DNA of 5,372 bases from positions 1 to 5,372 of the forward strand of contig NZ_JAQIVI010000578.1 in NCBI RefSeq assembly GCF_028618695.1, written 5' to 3'. The notes beneath the pieces were generated by a model. The model saw only the letters and a list, made by a program, of their open reading frames with translations. It had not been told where the DNA came from and did not search any database. The stretch comes from Natrinema soli. Its GTDB lineage: Archaea > Halobacteriota > Halobacteria > Halobacteriales > Natrialbaceae. Positions 1 to 5,372 of this stretch are shown here, piece by piece. Numbering within the stretch: position 1 is the first letter of the stretch; each line of letters starts with the position of its first letter. The translations under genes were made by a program, and so were the position numbers.

Positions 1-1040
1 TCGGCCGCCTCGCGATCGCCGCAGTCCTCGACGCGTTCGCCCATCATATCGGCGATCCGCGCGTAGCGGTCGAACGCGGTCGACGCGTTGTACCGCATAA
101 CCGATGGGAGCAAGACCGCGACGGTGACGCCGTGTGGCGTGTGGTTCTCCCCGGCGACCGGGTAGGCCATCGCGTGGGTCGCCCCCAGTCCGGCGTTAGT
201 AAACGCGATGCCGGCGAGGAGACTGCCGAGTGCCATGTCCCGACGCGCCTTGACGTCAGAACCGTTGTTGACGGCCTGACGCAGGCTGTCACTGATAAGA
301 TCGATCGCCTTCTCGGCGTAGAGATCGGTCAACTGTGTGCGGCCGCCGTAATCGGCGCGCTCGTCGGCGCGGCCGGGCGCGGCTTTCGCGTCGAACCGGC
401 GGGTCGTGTACGCCTCGATCGCGTGGGTGAGCGCGTCCATCCCGGACGAGGCGGTGATCGCCGGCGGGAGCGACACGGCCAACAGCGGATCGACGACCGC
501 CAGCTCCGGATAGAGGTGACGACTCGAGATACCGACCTTTAGTTTCCGATCCGGCAGCGAGACGACCGCCGCGGGAGAACTCTCGGACCCCGTCCCCGCG
601 GTCGTCGGGACGGCGAAGACTGGGACGTCGGAATCCGGAACCGGTTCGCCGCCGCCGACCGGCGGCGCAACGTACTCGAGGACATCGCGACTCGATTCGG
701 CGATCGCCCCCGTCACCTTCGCGACGTCGAGGGAGCTACCGCCGCCGACCCCCACGACGCCGTCGGGATCGCACTCCGCGGCGGCCTCGCGCGCGGACTC
801 GTAGACGTCGACTGACGGATCGGGTTCGACGCCGTCGAACACCGTCACGTCGACGGCGTCGGGAACCGACTCGAGGGCATCGTCGACGATCCCGGCGTCG
901 CGGAGCTGTTCGTCCGTAACGATCAGGAGCCGCTCGACGGCGCGGCTCTCGAGTTCGTCGCCGAGTTCACCGGTTGAACCGAGACCGAACTTGATCTGGT
1001 CCGCGATAGCGAATTCCCAGGCGGAATCTGGTTCGTACAT
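1..1040 (-). CDS. Iron-containing (group III) alcohol dehydrogenase, C-terminus cut by window edge
   Basis: Partial gene: 346 residues are readable from the ATG at 1038-1040, and the frame stays open to the window edge. Family members are usually about 380-400 residues, so some tens of C-terminal residues are missing. Seen in the translation: the nucleotide-binding loop VGVGGGSSLDVAK (about 96-108), the PTTAGTGSE motif (145-153), GMDALTHAIEAY (200-211), and a GLGATHAMAYP...NHTPHG block (285-304). By comparison with E. coli FucO, D202, H206, H289 and H303 are the four metal ligands, so the protein should be an active, cytoplasmic NAD(P)-dependent alcohol or hydroxyacid dehydrogenase using Fe2+ or another divalent metal. 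Two details stand out: Tyr293 sits where FucO has a conserved active-site His, and a longer loop (about 217-236, with a YGGRT motif) follows the second ligand. The gene diverges from the IclR gene, which may control it. Family is certain; the substrate is unknown. Confidence 0.93.
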   Translation of the reverse strand, partial: MYEPDSAWEFAIADQIKFGLGSTGELGDELESRAVERLLIVTDEQLRDAGIVDDALESVPDAVDVTVFDGVEPDPSVDVYESAREAAAECDPDGVVGVGGGSSLDVAKVTGAIAESSRDVLEYVAPPVGGGEPVPDSDVPVFAVPTTAGTGSESSPAAVVSLPDRKLKVGISSRHLYPELAVVDPLLAVSLPPAITASSGMDALTHAIEAYTTRRFDAKAAPGRADERADYGGRTQLTDLYAEKAIDLISDSLRQAVNNGSDVKARRDMALGSLLAGIAFTNAGLGATHAMAYPVAGENHTPHGVTVAVLLPSVMRYNASTAFDRYARIADMMGERVEDCGDREAA

Positions 1041-1068
1041 CCGTGTTGCGTCGTAGCGAGAGCCGCCA

Positions 1069-1074
1069 CTTAAC
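1069..1074 (-). promoter_or_regulatory. Putative TATA box of the alcohol dehydrogenase gene
   Basis: Read on the minus strand this is GTTAAG within a short AT-rich patch, centred about 32 bases upstream of the dehydrogenase ATG. With the usual archaeal spacing of about 27 bases to the transcription start, the mRNA would begin only a few bases before the start codon, giving a near-leaderless transcript. No Shine-Dalgarno sequence is visible before the ATG, which fits. Position-based inference from a single weak box. Confidence 0.45.
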
Positions 1075-1348
1075 TCTACATCTGTCCACCGCGACGTGAC
1101 TGTCCGCCCTTCCCGAACGCGTATTGTCTTACAAATATATGAGTGTAATAGAATGCCAGAGACGCGTAGATTTCGGCCGTACCACGGCCGGTCGCGATCG
1201 GGATCGAATATCGGTATCGAACGAGCTGTCCGGCGTCCCCGAACGCAATGGTGTGATATCGGGCCGAATTCGGACGTCGGAATCGCGAAGGACGAACTTG
1301 TGTTCGGAATTACCGGATAACTGCTTCGGTCCCCGCGAGACCGGGCCG

Positions 1349-1355
1349 CTTATTG
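1349..1355 (+). promoter_or_regulatory. Putative TATA box of the IclR-family gene
   Basis: CTTATTG is the main AT-rich element just before the IclR gene, centred about 29 bases upstream of the ATG at 1381. That distance predicts transcription starting at or next to the A of the ATG, so the mRNA would be leaderless. No Shine-Dalgarno-like sequence lies between the box and the start codon. Confidence 0.5.
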
Positions 1356-1380
1356 TCACCAGTCATCATCTCACGATACA

Positions 1381-2142
1381 ATGTCGGAAAATAGGAACCG
1401 AACCGTCAAGTCGGCGTCGAACCTGTTCGGCGTTCTCGAAGCGGTCCACGAACTCGAGGGCGCGGGCGCCACGGCGGTCGCCGATCACCTGGGGATCGCG
1501 AAGAGTACGGCCCACGACCACCTGACGACGCTGGTCGAACACGAGTTCCTCATCAAGGAGGGATCGACCTACCGAGTCGGACTCAAGTGTCTCAACTACG
1601 GGATTCAGGCCAAGAACCGACTCGAACTCGCGAACGCCGCGAAGCCTTCTCTCGAGCAGATGGCCGAGGAGACGGGCGAAATCGTCTGGCTCACGGTCGA
1701 GGAGTACGGCAAGGGAGTCTTCATCGAGAAGGCGATGGGCGAACGCGCGGTCCAACCCTACGGTGAGCTCGGCCGGCGGGTGCCGCTACACGATATCGCA
1801 TCGGGGAAGGCGATCCTCGCCCACCTCTCCGAGAATCGGGTCAGGGAGATCGTCGAGAAACATCCGCTTCCCAACCGGACGGAGAACACCATCACGGACG
1901 TCGAGGAACTGCTGGCGGAACTCGAGATGATCCGCGAGCGCGGCTACGCGCTCAACGACAGCGAGACGTTCGAGGGGTTTCGCGCCGTCGCCAGTCCGGT
2001 CATCGTCGGCGACGATCTCCTCGGTTCGATCGTCGTCTCCGGGCCGGAAAACCGATTCCGCGGGGAACGGTTTCGGACCGAACTGCCGGAGATCGTCACG
2101 GGAACGGCCAATGCGATCGAGTTGAGTCTGGCCGATTACTGA
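1381..2142 (+). CDS. IclR-family transcriptional regulator
   Basis: Complete protein of 253 residues, the usual length for the family. The N-terminal winged helix-turn-helix spans about residues 7-70: residues 10-25 form the first helix, and AVADHLGIAKSTAHDHLTTL (32-51) carries the HTH, its second half being the recognition helix. A short linker helix (about 80-97) leads to the GAF-like effector-binding domain (about 98-250). That domain carries the family signatures PLHDIASGKAILAHL (135-149), RERGYALNDSE (185-195) and FRAVASPV (200-207). IclR proteins act as dimers or tetramers and change DNA affinity on binding a small metabolite, often the substrate of the neighbouring pathway. Its place between a divergent dehydrogenase and a downstream symporter makes both likely targets; this is inference. 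The ATG at 1381 is chosen because a TATA-like box lies about 29 bases upstream and the family N-terminus begins there. The effector is unknown. Confidence 0.95.
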   Translation: MSENRNRTVKSASNLFGVLEAVHELEGAGATAVADHLGIAKSTAHDHLTTLVEHEFLIKEGSTYRVGLKCLNYGIQAKNRLELANAAKPSLEQMAEETGEIVWLTVEEYGKGVFIEKAMGERAVQPYGELGRRVPLHDIASGKAILAHLSENRVREIVEKHPLPNRTENTITDVEELLAELEMIRERGYALNDSETFEGFRAVASPVIVGDDLLGSIVVSGPENRFRGERFRTELPEIVTGTANAIELSLADY

Positions 2143-2189
2143 CTCGAGTCCGGTGGGCGGTCGCTCTACCCGGGCAATAGATCGTTACA

Positions 2190-2197
2190 CTTATTTA
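2190..2197 (+). promoter_or_regulatory. Putative TATA box of the microprotein-symporter operon
   Basis: CTTATTTA is the strongest TATA-like element in the 88 bases between the IclR stop and the microprotein ATG. Its centre lies about 37 bases before the ATG, predicting a start near 2220 and a 5' leader of roughly ten bases. It suggests the microprotein and symporter are transcribed separately from the regulator gene, although read-through from IclR is possible because no clear terminator is visible after the IclR stop. Confidence 0.55.
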
Positions 2198-2211
2198 GTC
2201 AGTAACTGAGT
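2197..2211. promoter_or_regulatory. Candidate operator: palindrome just downstream of the TATA box
   Basis: AGTCAGTAACTGAGT is a near-palindrome centred on 2204. Its core TCAGT-A-ACTGA (2199-2209) is perfect, and 6 of 7 paired positions match over the full 15 bases. It abuts the TATA-like box and lies before the predicted transcription start, where a bound protein would block the archaeal initiation complex. The IclR-family protein encoded immediately upstream is the obvious candidate ligand. The assignment rests on symmetry and position only. Confidence 0.4.
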
Positions 2212-2230
2212 CTGGGTTGTAGTGGTAGCA

Positions 2231-2362
2231 ATGAACGTGTTACAGGTGCTGCTAGTTACGACGATTCTCTACTTCGTCGCGGTCGCCGTCTGGGTGATGA
2301 AGATGGAGGATATCATCGAAGAGAGCAGTGAACGACTGGCCGGTCACGGAGGTGACCGTTGA
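2231..2362 (+). CDS. Single-helix membrane microprotein, likely symporter small subunit
   Basis: A 43-residue protein. Residues about 4-23 form one continuous hydrophobic helix (LQVLLVTTILYFVAVAVWVM), followed by a charged, acidic, probably amphipathic tail rich in Glu (about 24-43). Its TGA overlaps the ATG of the symporter by one base (TGATG), and its last codons contain the symporter's Shine-Dalgarno sequence, so the two are translationally coupled. Several bacterial sodium:solute symporters are preceded by a small membrane protein (YjcH with ActP, YhdT with PanF, a DUF3311 protein with MctP); those are longer and have two helices. By analogy this is probably an accessory or stabilising subunit, but no sequence similarity is claimed. 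The start is the only ATG before the helix, and a TATA-like box lies 37 bases upstream. No strong Shine-Dalgarno precedes it. Confidence 0.8.
   Translation: MNVLQVLLVTTILYFVAVAVWVMKMEDIIEESSERLAGHGGDR
2348..2355 (+). promoter_or_regulatory. Strong Shine-Dalgarno sequence for the symporter
   Basis: GGAGGTGA matches the anti-Shine-Dalgarno end of archaeal 16S rRNA over eight bases and ends six bases before the ATG at 2362. It lies inside the coding sequence of the microprotein, encoding its terminal Gly-Gly-Asp. It decides the symporter start in favour of ATG 2362 over the overlapping TTG at 2359. The other complete genes here appear leaderless or have no such site, so this one marks an internal operon gene. 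Confidence 0.85.
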
Positions 2363-3918
2363 TGGCGGTCTCGGACACGGTGGTCACCTACTCGTGGGCC
2401 TTCCTCGCGATGTACCTCGTCATGATCGCCGGCCTCGGGTACTGGGGCTGGCAGAAAACGACATCTCAAGACGACTACGCGACCGCTCGTGGCGGGTTCG
2501 GCTTCCTCGCGCTCGGGTTCGCCTACGCCGCGACGGTCGCCAGCGGCTCGACGTTCATGGGGATGCCCGGGATGGCCTACGACATGGGATTCAAAGCCGG
2601 CTACTACGCGCTAATATACCCCATCGGAGCCTATCTGGGGATGATGCTCGTCGCGCGGATCACGAAGAAGGTCGGCGACGAGGCCGGTTCGCAGTCGATC
2701 CCCGACTTCCTCGGGGACCGCTTCCGGAGTCCGACGCTTCGATTGCTGGCGTCTTTCATCGCTCTGTTCCTGCTGTTCTACGTGATGGCACAGATCGTCG
2801 CGGCCGGACACATGTTCGACACTATCCTCGGGCTCGAGTACGAGGTCGGGATCTGGTTCGCCGGCGGGTTGCTCCTGCTGTATCTCACCTTCGGCGGCAG
2901 TAACGCCGACATCATCACTGATGCGGTCCAAGGCGCTATCATGGTCGGAATCGCCATCCTCGTCTTCGCGATGGTCCTGACCGGGTGGGGACTCGAGGGC
3001 GGCATCGGTGCCGTCAATGCGAATCTCGAGCCGGCCCAGCAGTGGGACACGCACACCAACCCGGACAACCCGACCTTCGCCAGCTGGTGGGCGATCCTGC
3101 TGCTCTTTATCGCCCACATCGGTTTCACTGCCCAGCCCCACCTCGGGAATAAGTTCTTCGCGATCAAGGGGACGCAGTACATCAAGAAGTTCATGCTCAC
3201 GGCCGGCATCGCCGGGATGGTGCTGCCGCTGATGTACCTCGCCGGGGTCCTCGGTGCCGCACAGGGGATCGAGGTCGAGAGTGCCGACGCGATCGTCCCG
3301 GTGTTGTTCGCCGAGACGATGCCCGCGGTCGTCGCCGCGTTCCTCAGCGTCGCGATTCTGAGCGCGATCGTCTCGACGGCCGACGGACTCATCATCGCTG
3401 TCTCGCAGATCTTCGCCAACGACTTCTACCGGAAGACGTACGTTCCGTGGAAGGGCGGCGATCCCTCGAGCAAGGCGGTCGGCCAGCGCGCGCTGCTGAT
3501 CTCGCGGATCGGGACGGTCGTCGTGACCGTCGTCGCGGTCGCCGCGGTGATGACGCCGCCGGAGTATCTCTCGATCTTCATGTGGATCGGGATCGGCGGT
3601 ATCATCTCCGCTTACAGCGGCCCGTACCTGATCGGGAGCCTCCGAGAATCGACCTCGAAGACCGCCGCGCTGGTCGGTTTCGTCGCCGGCTTCGCGGTCT
3701 ACTTCGCGATCCACCTCGGCCCCCAGATGGGCCTTTACGAGGGACTCTACCCGTACAACGCGAACCCGTTCGCGGCGACCGGGATCGGCTTCCTCGTGAG
3801 CTGTCTCAGCACGGTCATTGCCAACCAGTTCACTGACCCGATGCCCGTCGACACCCGTAACGAGATCTTCCGCGGCTCGACTGAACTCTCCGACGGCGGC
3901 GTCGTCGACGACGACTGA
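2362..3918 (+). CDS. Sodium:solute symporter (SSS family)
   Basis: An integral membrane protein of 518 residues with about 13 hydrophobic segments (roughly 8-30, 45-65, 80-100, 127-150, 162-180, 188-210, 240-260, 277-300, 320-352, 376-398, 402-424, 433-455 and 468-490), the standard SSS (LeuT-fold) layout. Recognisable landmarks: the SQDDYATARGGFG loop after the first helix (35-47); ASGSTFMGMPGMAYDMG (60-76), the unwound substrate and sodium helix; SIPDFLGDRF (112-121); and AILSAIVSTADGLI (331-344), in which S338 and T339 match the Na2-site Ser/Thr of PutP. It should import a small solute with Na+, suited to a high-salt habitat. General character is nearer the PanF/MctP monocarboxylate or vitamin-type branch than to PutP, because the PutP Asp55 position is Val59 here; that placement is tentative. 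The C-terminal tail is acidic (VVDDD). It is coupled to the microprotein upstream and follows the IclR regulator. Substrate unknown. Confidence 0.94.
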   Translation: MAVSDTVVTYSWAFLAMYLVMIAGLGYWGWQKTTSQDDYATARGGFGFLALGFAYAATVASGSTFMGMPGMAYDMGFKAGYYALIYPIGAYLGMMLVARITKKVGDEAGSQSIPDFLGDRFRSPTLRLLASFIALFLLFYVMAQIVAAGHMFDTILGLEYEVGIWFAGGLLLLYLTFGGSNADIITDAVQGAIMVGIAILVFAMVLTGWGLEGGIGAVNANLEPAQQWDTHTNPDNPTFASWWAILLLFIAHIGFTAQPHLGNKFFAIKGTQYIKKFMLTAGIAGMVLPLMYLAGVLGAAQGIEVESADAIVPVLFAETMPAVVAAFLSVAILSAIVSTADGLIIAVSQIFANDFYRKTYVPWKGGDPSSKAVGQRALLISRIGTVVVTVVAVAAVMTPPEYLSIFMWIGIGGIISAYSGPYLIGSLRESTSKTAALVGFVAGFAVYFAIHLGPQMGLYEGLYPYNANPFAATGIGFLVSCLSTVIANQFTDPMPVDTRNEIFRGSTELSDGGVVDDD

Positions 3919-3985
3919 CGCCGTCGACCGACGAATTGCGGCTCACGGCTCGCTGCCGTTCCGTTCGCTCGGAGACGCGCCGCCC

Positions 3986-4018
3986 GTCCCGTTCTCGAGC
4001 GCTTCCCGCTCTCGGGAC
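3986..4018 (+). other. Stem-loop between symporter and downstream gene
   Basis: GTCCCG (3986-3991) pairs with CGGGAC (4013-4018), and inside it GAGCG (3997-4001) pairs with CGCTC (4007-4011) around a five-base loop. A five-base bulge on the left and one base on the right separate the two stems. It lies about 70 bases after the symporter stop and ends ten bases before the next TATA box. It could help end the symporter transcript, but no T-run follows, which is what archaeal termination usually needs. Function uncertain. Confidence 0.3.
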
Positions 4019-4027
4019 AGCGAACAG

Positions 4028-4033
4028 TATAAG
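4028..4033 (+). promoter_or_regulatory. TATA box of the 194-residue protein gene
   Basis: TATAAG lies centred about 28 bases upstream of the ATG at 4059, the classical distance for a leaderless haloarchaeal gene, and no Shine-Dalgarno is present before the ATG. It shows the downstream gene has its own promoter rather than belonging to the symporter operon. It also sets the start: the same frame stays open further upstream, but a start there would put the TATA box inside the gene. Confidence 0.75.
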
Positions 4034-4058
4034 TAAGCGTCGCGATTTGTTGCCGGTA

Positions 4059-4643
4059 ATGGAACTCCCGTGTTTCGAGGCGCGGCTCAACGCCGACGAA
4101 GCGATCGATCGGACGGACCGATTGACGCCGACTTCGTTTCTGGTATCGACGCTTCGGTCCCTCCTCGGCCGGTCGGACGACGCCGACCCGGACGTCACGG
4201 TTCTCTACTATCCCGACTATCTGGCCTATACGACCGTGACGCTCCGTCGCGTCGGTCGCAGCGACAAAGACGATAAGTTCATCGCCGCGGTCGACGCGGC
4301 GACCGGCCGCGTCGGCGAGGTCGACGTTACCCTTCCCGACATCGAGACTCGCGAGGTTCCCGACGAGCGAGTCGTTCCGATCGAGTACGACGAGGACGAC
4401 GCCGAACGGGAGTGGGACGAGTGGCTGTTCTCCTACGTCGATCGGACGTATCGGCCGGTCAAGCGTCCGGAAACCTCGCTCGACCGGCTCGAGCTGGTCT
4501 ACACGCCCTACTACGTCGTCGACTACGGACCCGACTCCGACGAGGACCGATACGCCGTCAGTGCGCTCACGAAACAGGTCGAACTGCTCGAGGACATCCC
4601 GCCGCTGGCCGACGAGTACGCCGCTCCCGCGTCGCACGCCTGA
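4059..4643 (+). CDS. Uncharacterised acidic haloarchaeal protein with internal repeat
   Basis: A 194-residue soluble, strongly acidic protein with no signal peptide and no convincing membrane helix; I do not recognise a named family. Two parts resemble each other. LYYPDYLAYTTV (49-60), followed after a short polar stretch by DKFIAAVDAATG (72-83), parallels VYTPYYVVDYG (147-157) followed by DRYAVSALTKQ (163-173). Both have a hydrophobic strand with a Tyr-x-Pro-x-Tyr pattern (YYPDY and YTPYY), a charged turn, then Asp-Lys/Arg-aromatic-Ala/Ile and a short hydrophobic strand. This suggests two copies of a small beta-rich unit joined by an acidic linker (about 100-140). The ATG at 4059 is supported by a TATA box 28 bases upstream. 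The gene is monocistronic and converges with the SDR gene. Acidic composition and coding bias match the neighbours, so it is a real gene; its role and any link to the transport locus are unknown. Confidence 0.85.
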   Translation: MELPCFEARLNADEAIDRTDRLTPTSFLVSTLRSLLGRSDDADPDVTVLYYPDYLAYTTVTLRRVGRSDKDDKFIAAVDAATGRVGEVDVTLPDIETREVPDERVVPIEYDEDDAEREWDEWLFSYVDRTYRPVKRPETSLDRLELVYTPYYVVDYGPDSDEDRYAVSALTKQVELLEDIPPLADEYAAPASHA

Positions 4644-4655
4644 GGCCATTGTGAT

Positions 4656-4672
4656 CGCGCATCGATCGCGCG
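4656..4672. other. Short inverted repeat in the convergent gap
   Basis: CGCGC (4656-4660) and GCGCG (4668-4672) can pair around a seven-base loop, 13 bases after the stop of the 194-residue gene. The 100-base gap between the two convergent genes (4644-4743) holds nothing else recognisable. A contribution to transcription end is possible, but the stem is short and no T-run follows, so chance in GC-rich sequence is equally likely. Confidence 0.2.
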
Positions 4673-4743
4673 TTGTGGAGAGGGGCTCGAACCGTGTCGG
4701 CTCCTCGAGTCGAACGGGCGACCGAAACGGACGGCGCTCGCGG

Positions 4744-5372
4744 TCAGTACCACGCCGTCCCGGCGTCGACGTTGATGTCTTGGCCCGTAATGTGGCGCGC
4801 CTGCGGACCCAGCAGGAAGGAGACGGTGTCCGCGACGTCGTCGGCCTCCACGAGTTCGCCGAGCGCCGCGTCGTCGGTGAACACCTCCCGTTTGGCCTCC
4901 TCATAGGAGAGGTTGCGCTGCTCGGCCTGGTTCTCGATGACGCGCTCGATACGGGCCCCCTCGGTCGCACCGGGGCAGACGGCGTTGACCGTCACGTCGT
5001 CGTCGCCCAGTTCGAACGCGAGCGTCCGCGTGAGTCCGATCACCGCCATCTTCGAGGCCGCGTACGGCGTTCGGTCCTCGAGCGGCCGCTTGCCGCTGAT
5101 CGACGAGATGGTGACGATACTCGCGCGGTCGCTCTCCCGCAACAACGACACGGCGTGCTTCGCGACGAGGAAGGGGCCCTTCGCGTTGACGGCCATCGTC
5201 GTGTCCCACTCCTCGGCGTCGACGTCGGTGACGGGTGCGGTCGGGCCGGCGATGCCGGCATTGTTGACGACGCCGTCGAGCCCGCCGAACGCGTCCGCGG
5301 TTCGGTCGATCAGGTCCACGACCGACGACTCGTCGGTCACGTCGGTTCGAACCGGAAGCGCCCGGTCGGCCG
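4744..5372 (-). CDS. Short-chain dehydrogenase/reductase (SDR), N-terminus cut by window edge
   Basis: Partial gene: 208 residues are readable up to the TGA at 4744-4746, and the frame is open to the right edge. Classical SDRs are about 250 residues, so roughly 40-50 N-terminal residues, including the Gly-rich cofactor loop, are outside. Numbering the first visible residue as 1: DVT (10-12) contacts the adenine ring, NNAG (36-39) stabilises the central sheet, and N62, S90, Y103 and K107 (YAASK at 103-107) form the catalytic tetrad. CPGATEG (about 147-153) follows, then a helical substrate lid, and GQDINVDAGTAWY ends the protein in the usual way. It is an intact cytoplasmic NAD(P)-dependent oxidoreductase, probably acting on a polyol, hydroxyacid or ketone. 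The part that sets NAD against NADP preference lies outside the window. The GTG at 5338 is internal, because DVT straddles it. Substrate unknown; annotations such as 3-oxoacyl-ACP reductase would be guesses. Confidence 0.93.
   Translation of the reverse strand, partial: ADRALPVRTDVTDESSVVDLIDRTADAFGGLDGVVNNAGIAGPTAPVTDVDAEEWDTTMAVNAKGPFLVAKHAVSLLRESDRASIVTISSISGKRPLEDRTPYAASKMAVIGLTRTLAFELGDDDVTVNAVCPGATEGARIERVIENQAEQRNLSYEEAKREVFTDDAALGELVEADDVADTVSFLLGPQARHITGQDINVDAGTAWY

Larger units (their letters stand above)
1041..1380. other. Divergent intergenic region between dehydrogenase and IclR genes
   Basis: These 340 bases contain no convincing gene; the open frames crossing them lack recognisable protein character. 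What can be seen: TATA-like boxes for both flanking genes; an unusually AT-rich block at about 1121-1154 in otherwise GC-rich sequence; a 7-base inverted repeat with a 3-base spacer (CGGCCGT at 1174-1180, ACGGCCG at 1184-1190); the motif ATATCGG twice (1208-1214 and 1256-1262); and a perfect 10-base palindrome CCGAATTCGG (1264-1273). The length and the symmetric elements suit a shared control region for the divergent pair, possibly bound by the IclR protein itself. None of the elements is proven to be an operator. Confidence 0.6.

Noticed and set aside
132..542. Plus-strand open frame of 136 codons
   Set aside because: It is antisense to the iron-containing alcohol dehydrogenase, whose motifs are unmistakable; the Arg/Gly/Val-rich translation is a shadow.
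1096..1525. Overlapping small frames in the divergent intergenic region and IclR start
   Set aside because: Their products are Arg/Ser-rich without acidic bias, unlike real genes here, and the longest runs out of frame into the IclR coding sequence.
2359..2361. TTG as the symporter start
   Set aside because: The adjacent ATG at 2362 is a stronger start codon, is optimally spaced from the Shine-Dalgarno, and forms the common TGATG overlap.
2611..3714. Minus-strand open frame of 367 codons inside the symporter gene
   Set aside because: It is antisense to a clearly conserved membrane transporter; its predicted protein is a low-complexity Asp/Arg-rich sequence typical of shadow frames in GC-rich haloarchaeal DNA.
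3901..3912. Perfect palindrome GTCGTCGACGAC at the symporter end
   Set aside because: It is coding sequence for the acidic Val-Asp tail; such palindromes arise from Val and Asp codons in GC-rich haloarchaeal genes.
3936..4058. Longer N-terminus for the 194-residue protein
   Set aside because: The extension is basic and unlike the acidic body, and it would place the TATA box at 4028-4033 inside the coding sequence; ATG 4059 fits a leaderless start.
3747..4970. Minus-strand open frame of 407 codons spanning three genes
   Set aside because: It crosses the symporter end, the entire 194-residue gene and part of the SDR in the wrong frame; Arg/Ser-rich composition and no recognisable domain.
5338..5340. 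GTG as the start of the SDR gene
   Set aside because: The frame continues upstream with typical SDR sequence, and the conserved Asp-Val-Thr spans this codon; a start here would remove the cofactor-binding fold.
1..5372. tRNA, rRNA, CRISPR, insertion sequence or defence genes
   Set aside because: No tRNA-like conserved arms, regularly spaced repeats, transposase motifs or terminal inverted repeats were found; the content is ordinary metabolic and transport genes.

Overview
The window reads as haloarchaeal chromosome. It is GC-rich, its proteins are very rich in Asp and Glu, and several genes have an AT-rich TATA-like box 25-35 bases before the ATG with no Shine-Dalgarno sequence, as expected for leaderless archaeal transcripts. 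The class Halobacteria is a confident inference; genus and species are not readable from the sequence.

Layout from left to right. Positions 1-1040 (minus strand) hold most of an iron-containing (group III) alcohol dehydrogenase, whose C-terminus runs off the left edge. A 340-base divergent intergenic region (1041-1380) follows. On the plus strand come an IclR-family transcription regulator (1381-2142), an 88-base promoter region with a palindrome placed like an operator, a 43-residue single-helix membrane microprotein (2231-2362), and a sodium:solute symporter (2362-3918). The last two overlap by one base (TGATG). After a 140-base gap with a stem-loop and a clear TATA box lies a leaderless gene for an unrecognised acidic protein of 194 residues (4059-4643). 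Convergent to it, on the minus strand, is the C-terminal part of a classical short-chain dehydrogenase/reductase (4744 to the right edge).

The left two thirds look like one functional locus: a regulator with an effector-binding domain, a two-component sodium-coupled uptake system, and a divergently transcribed alcohol dehydrogenase. The simplest reading, which is inference, is substrate-induced uptake of a small organic compound (an organic acid, polyol or similar) followed by NAD(P)-dependent oxidation or reduction. The SDR may belong to the same pathway, but the 194-residue gene separates it and it is read from the opposite strand. The substrate cannot be determined from the sequence.

No RNA genes, CRISPR arrays, insertion sequences or attachment sites were seen. 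The least explained items are the single-helix microprotein coupled to the symporter, the palindrome in its promoter, and an internally repeated Tyr/Pro motif in the 194-residue protein.
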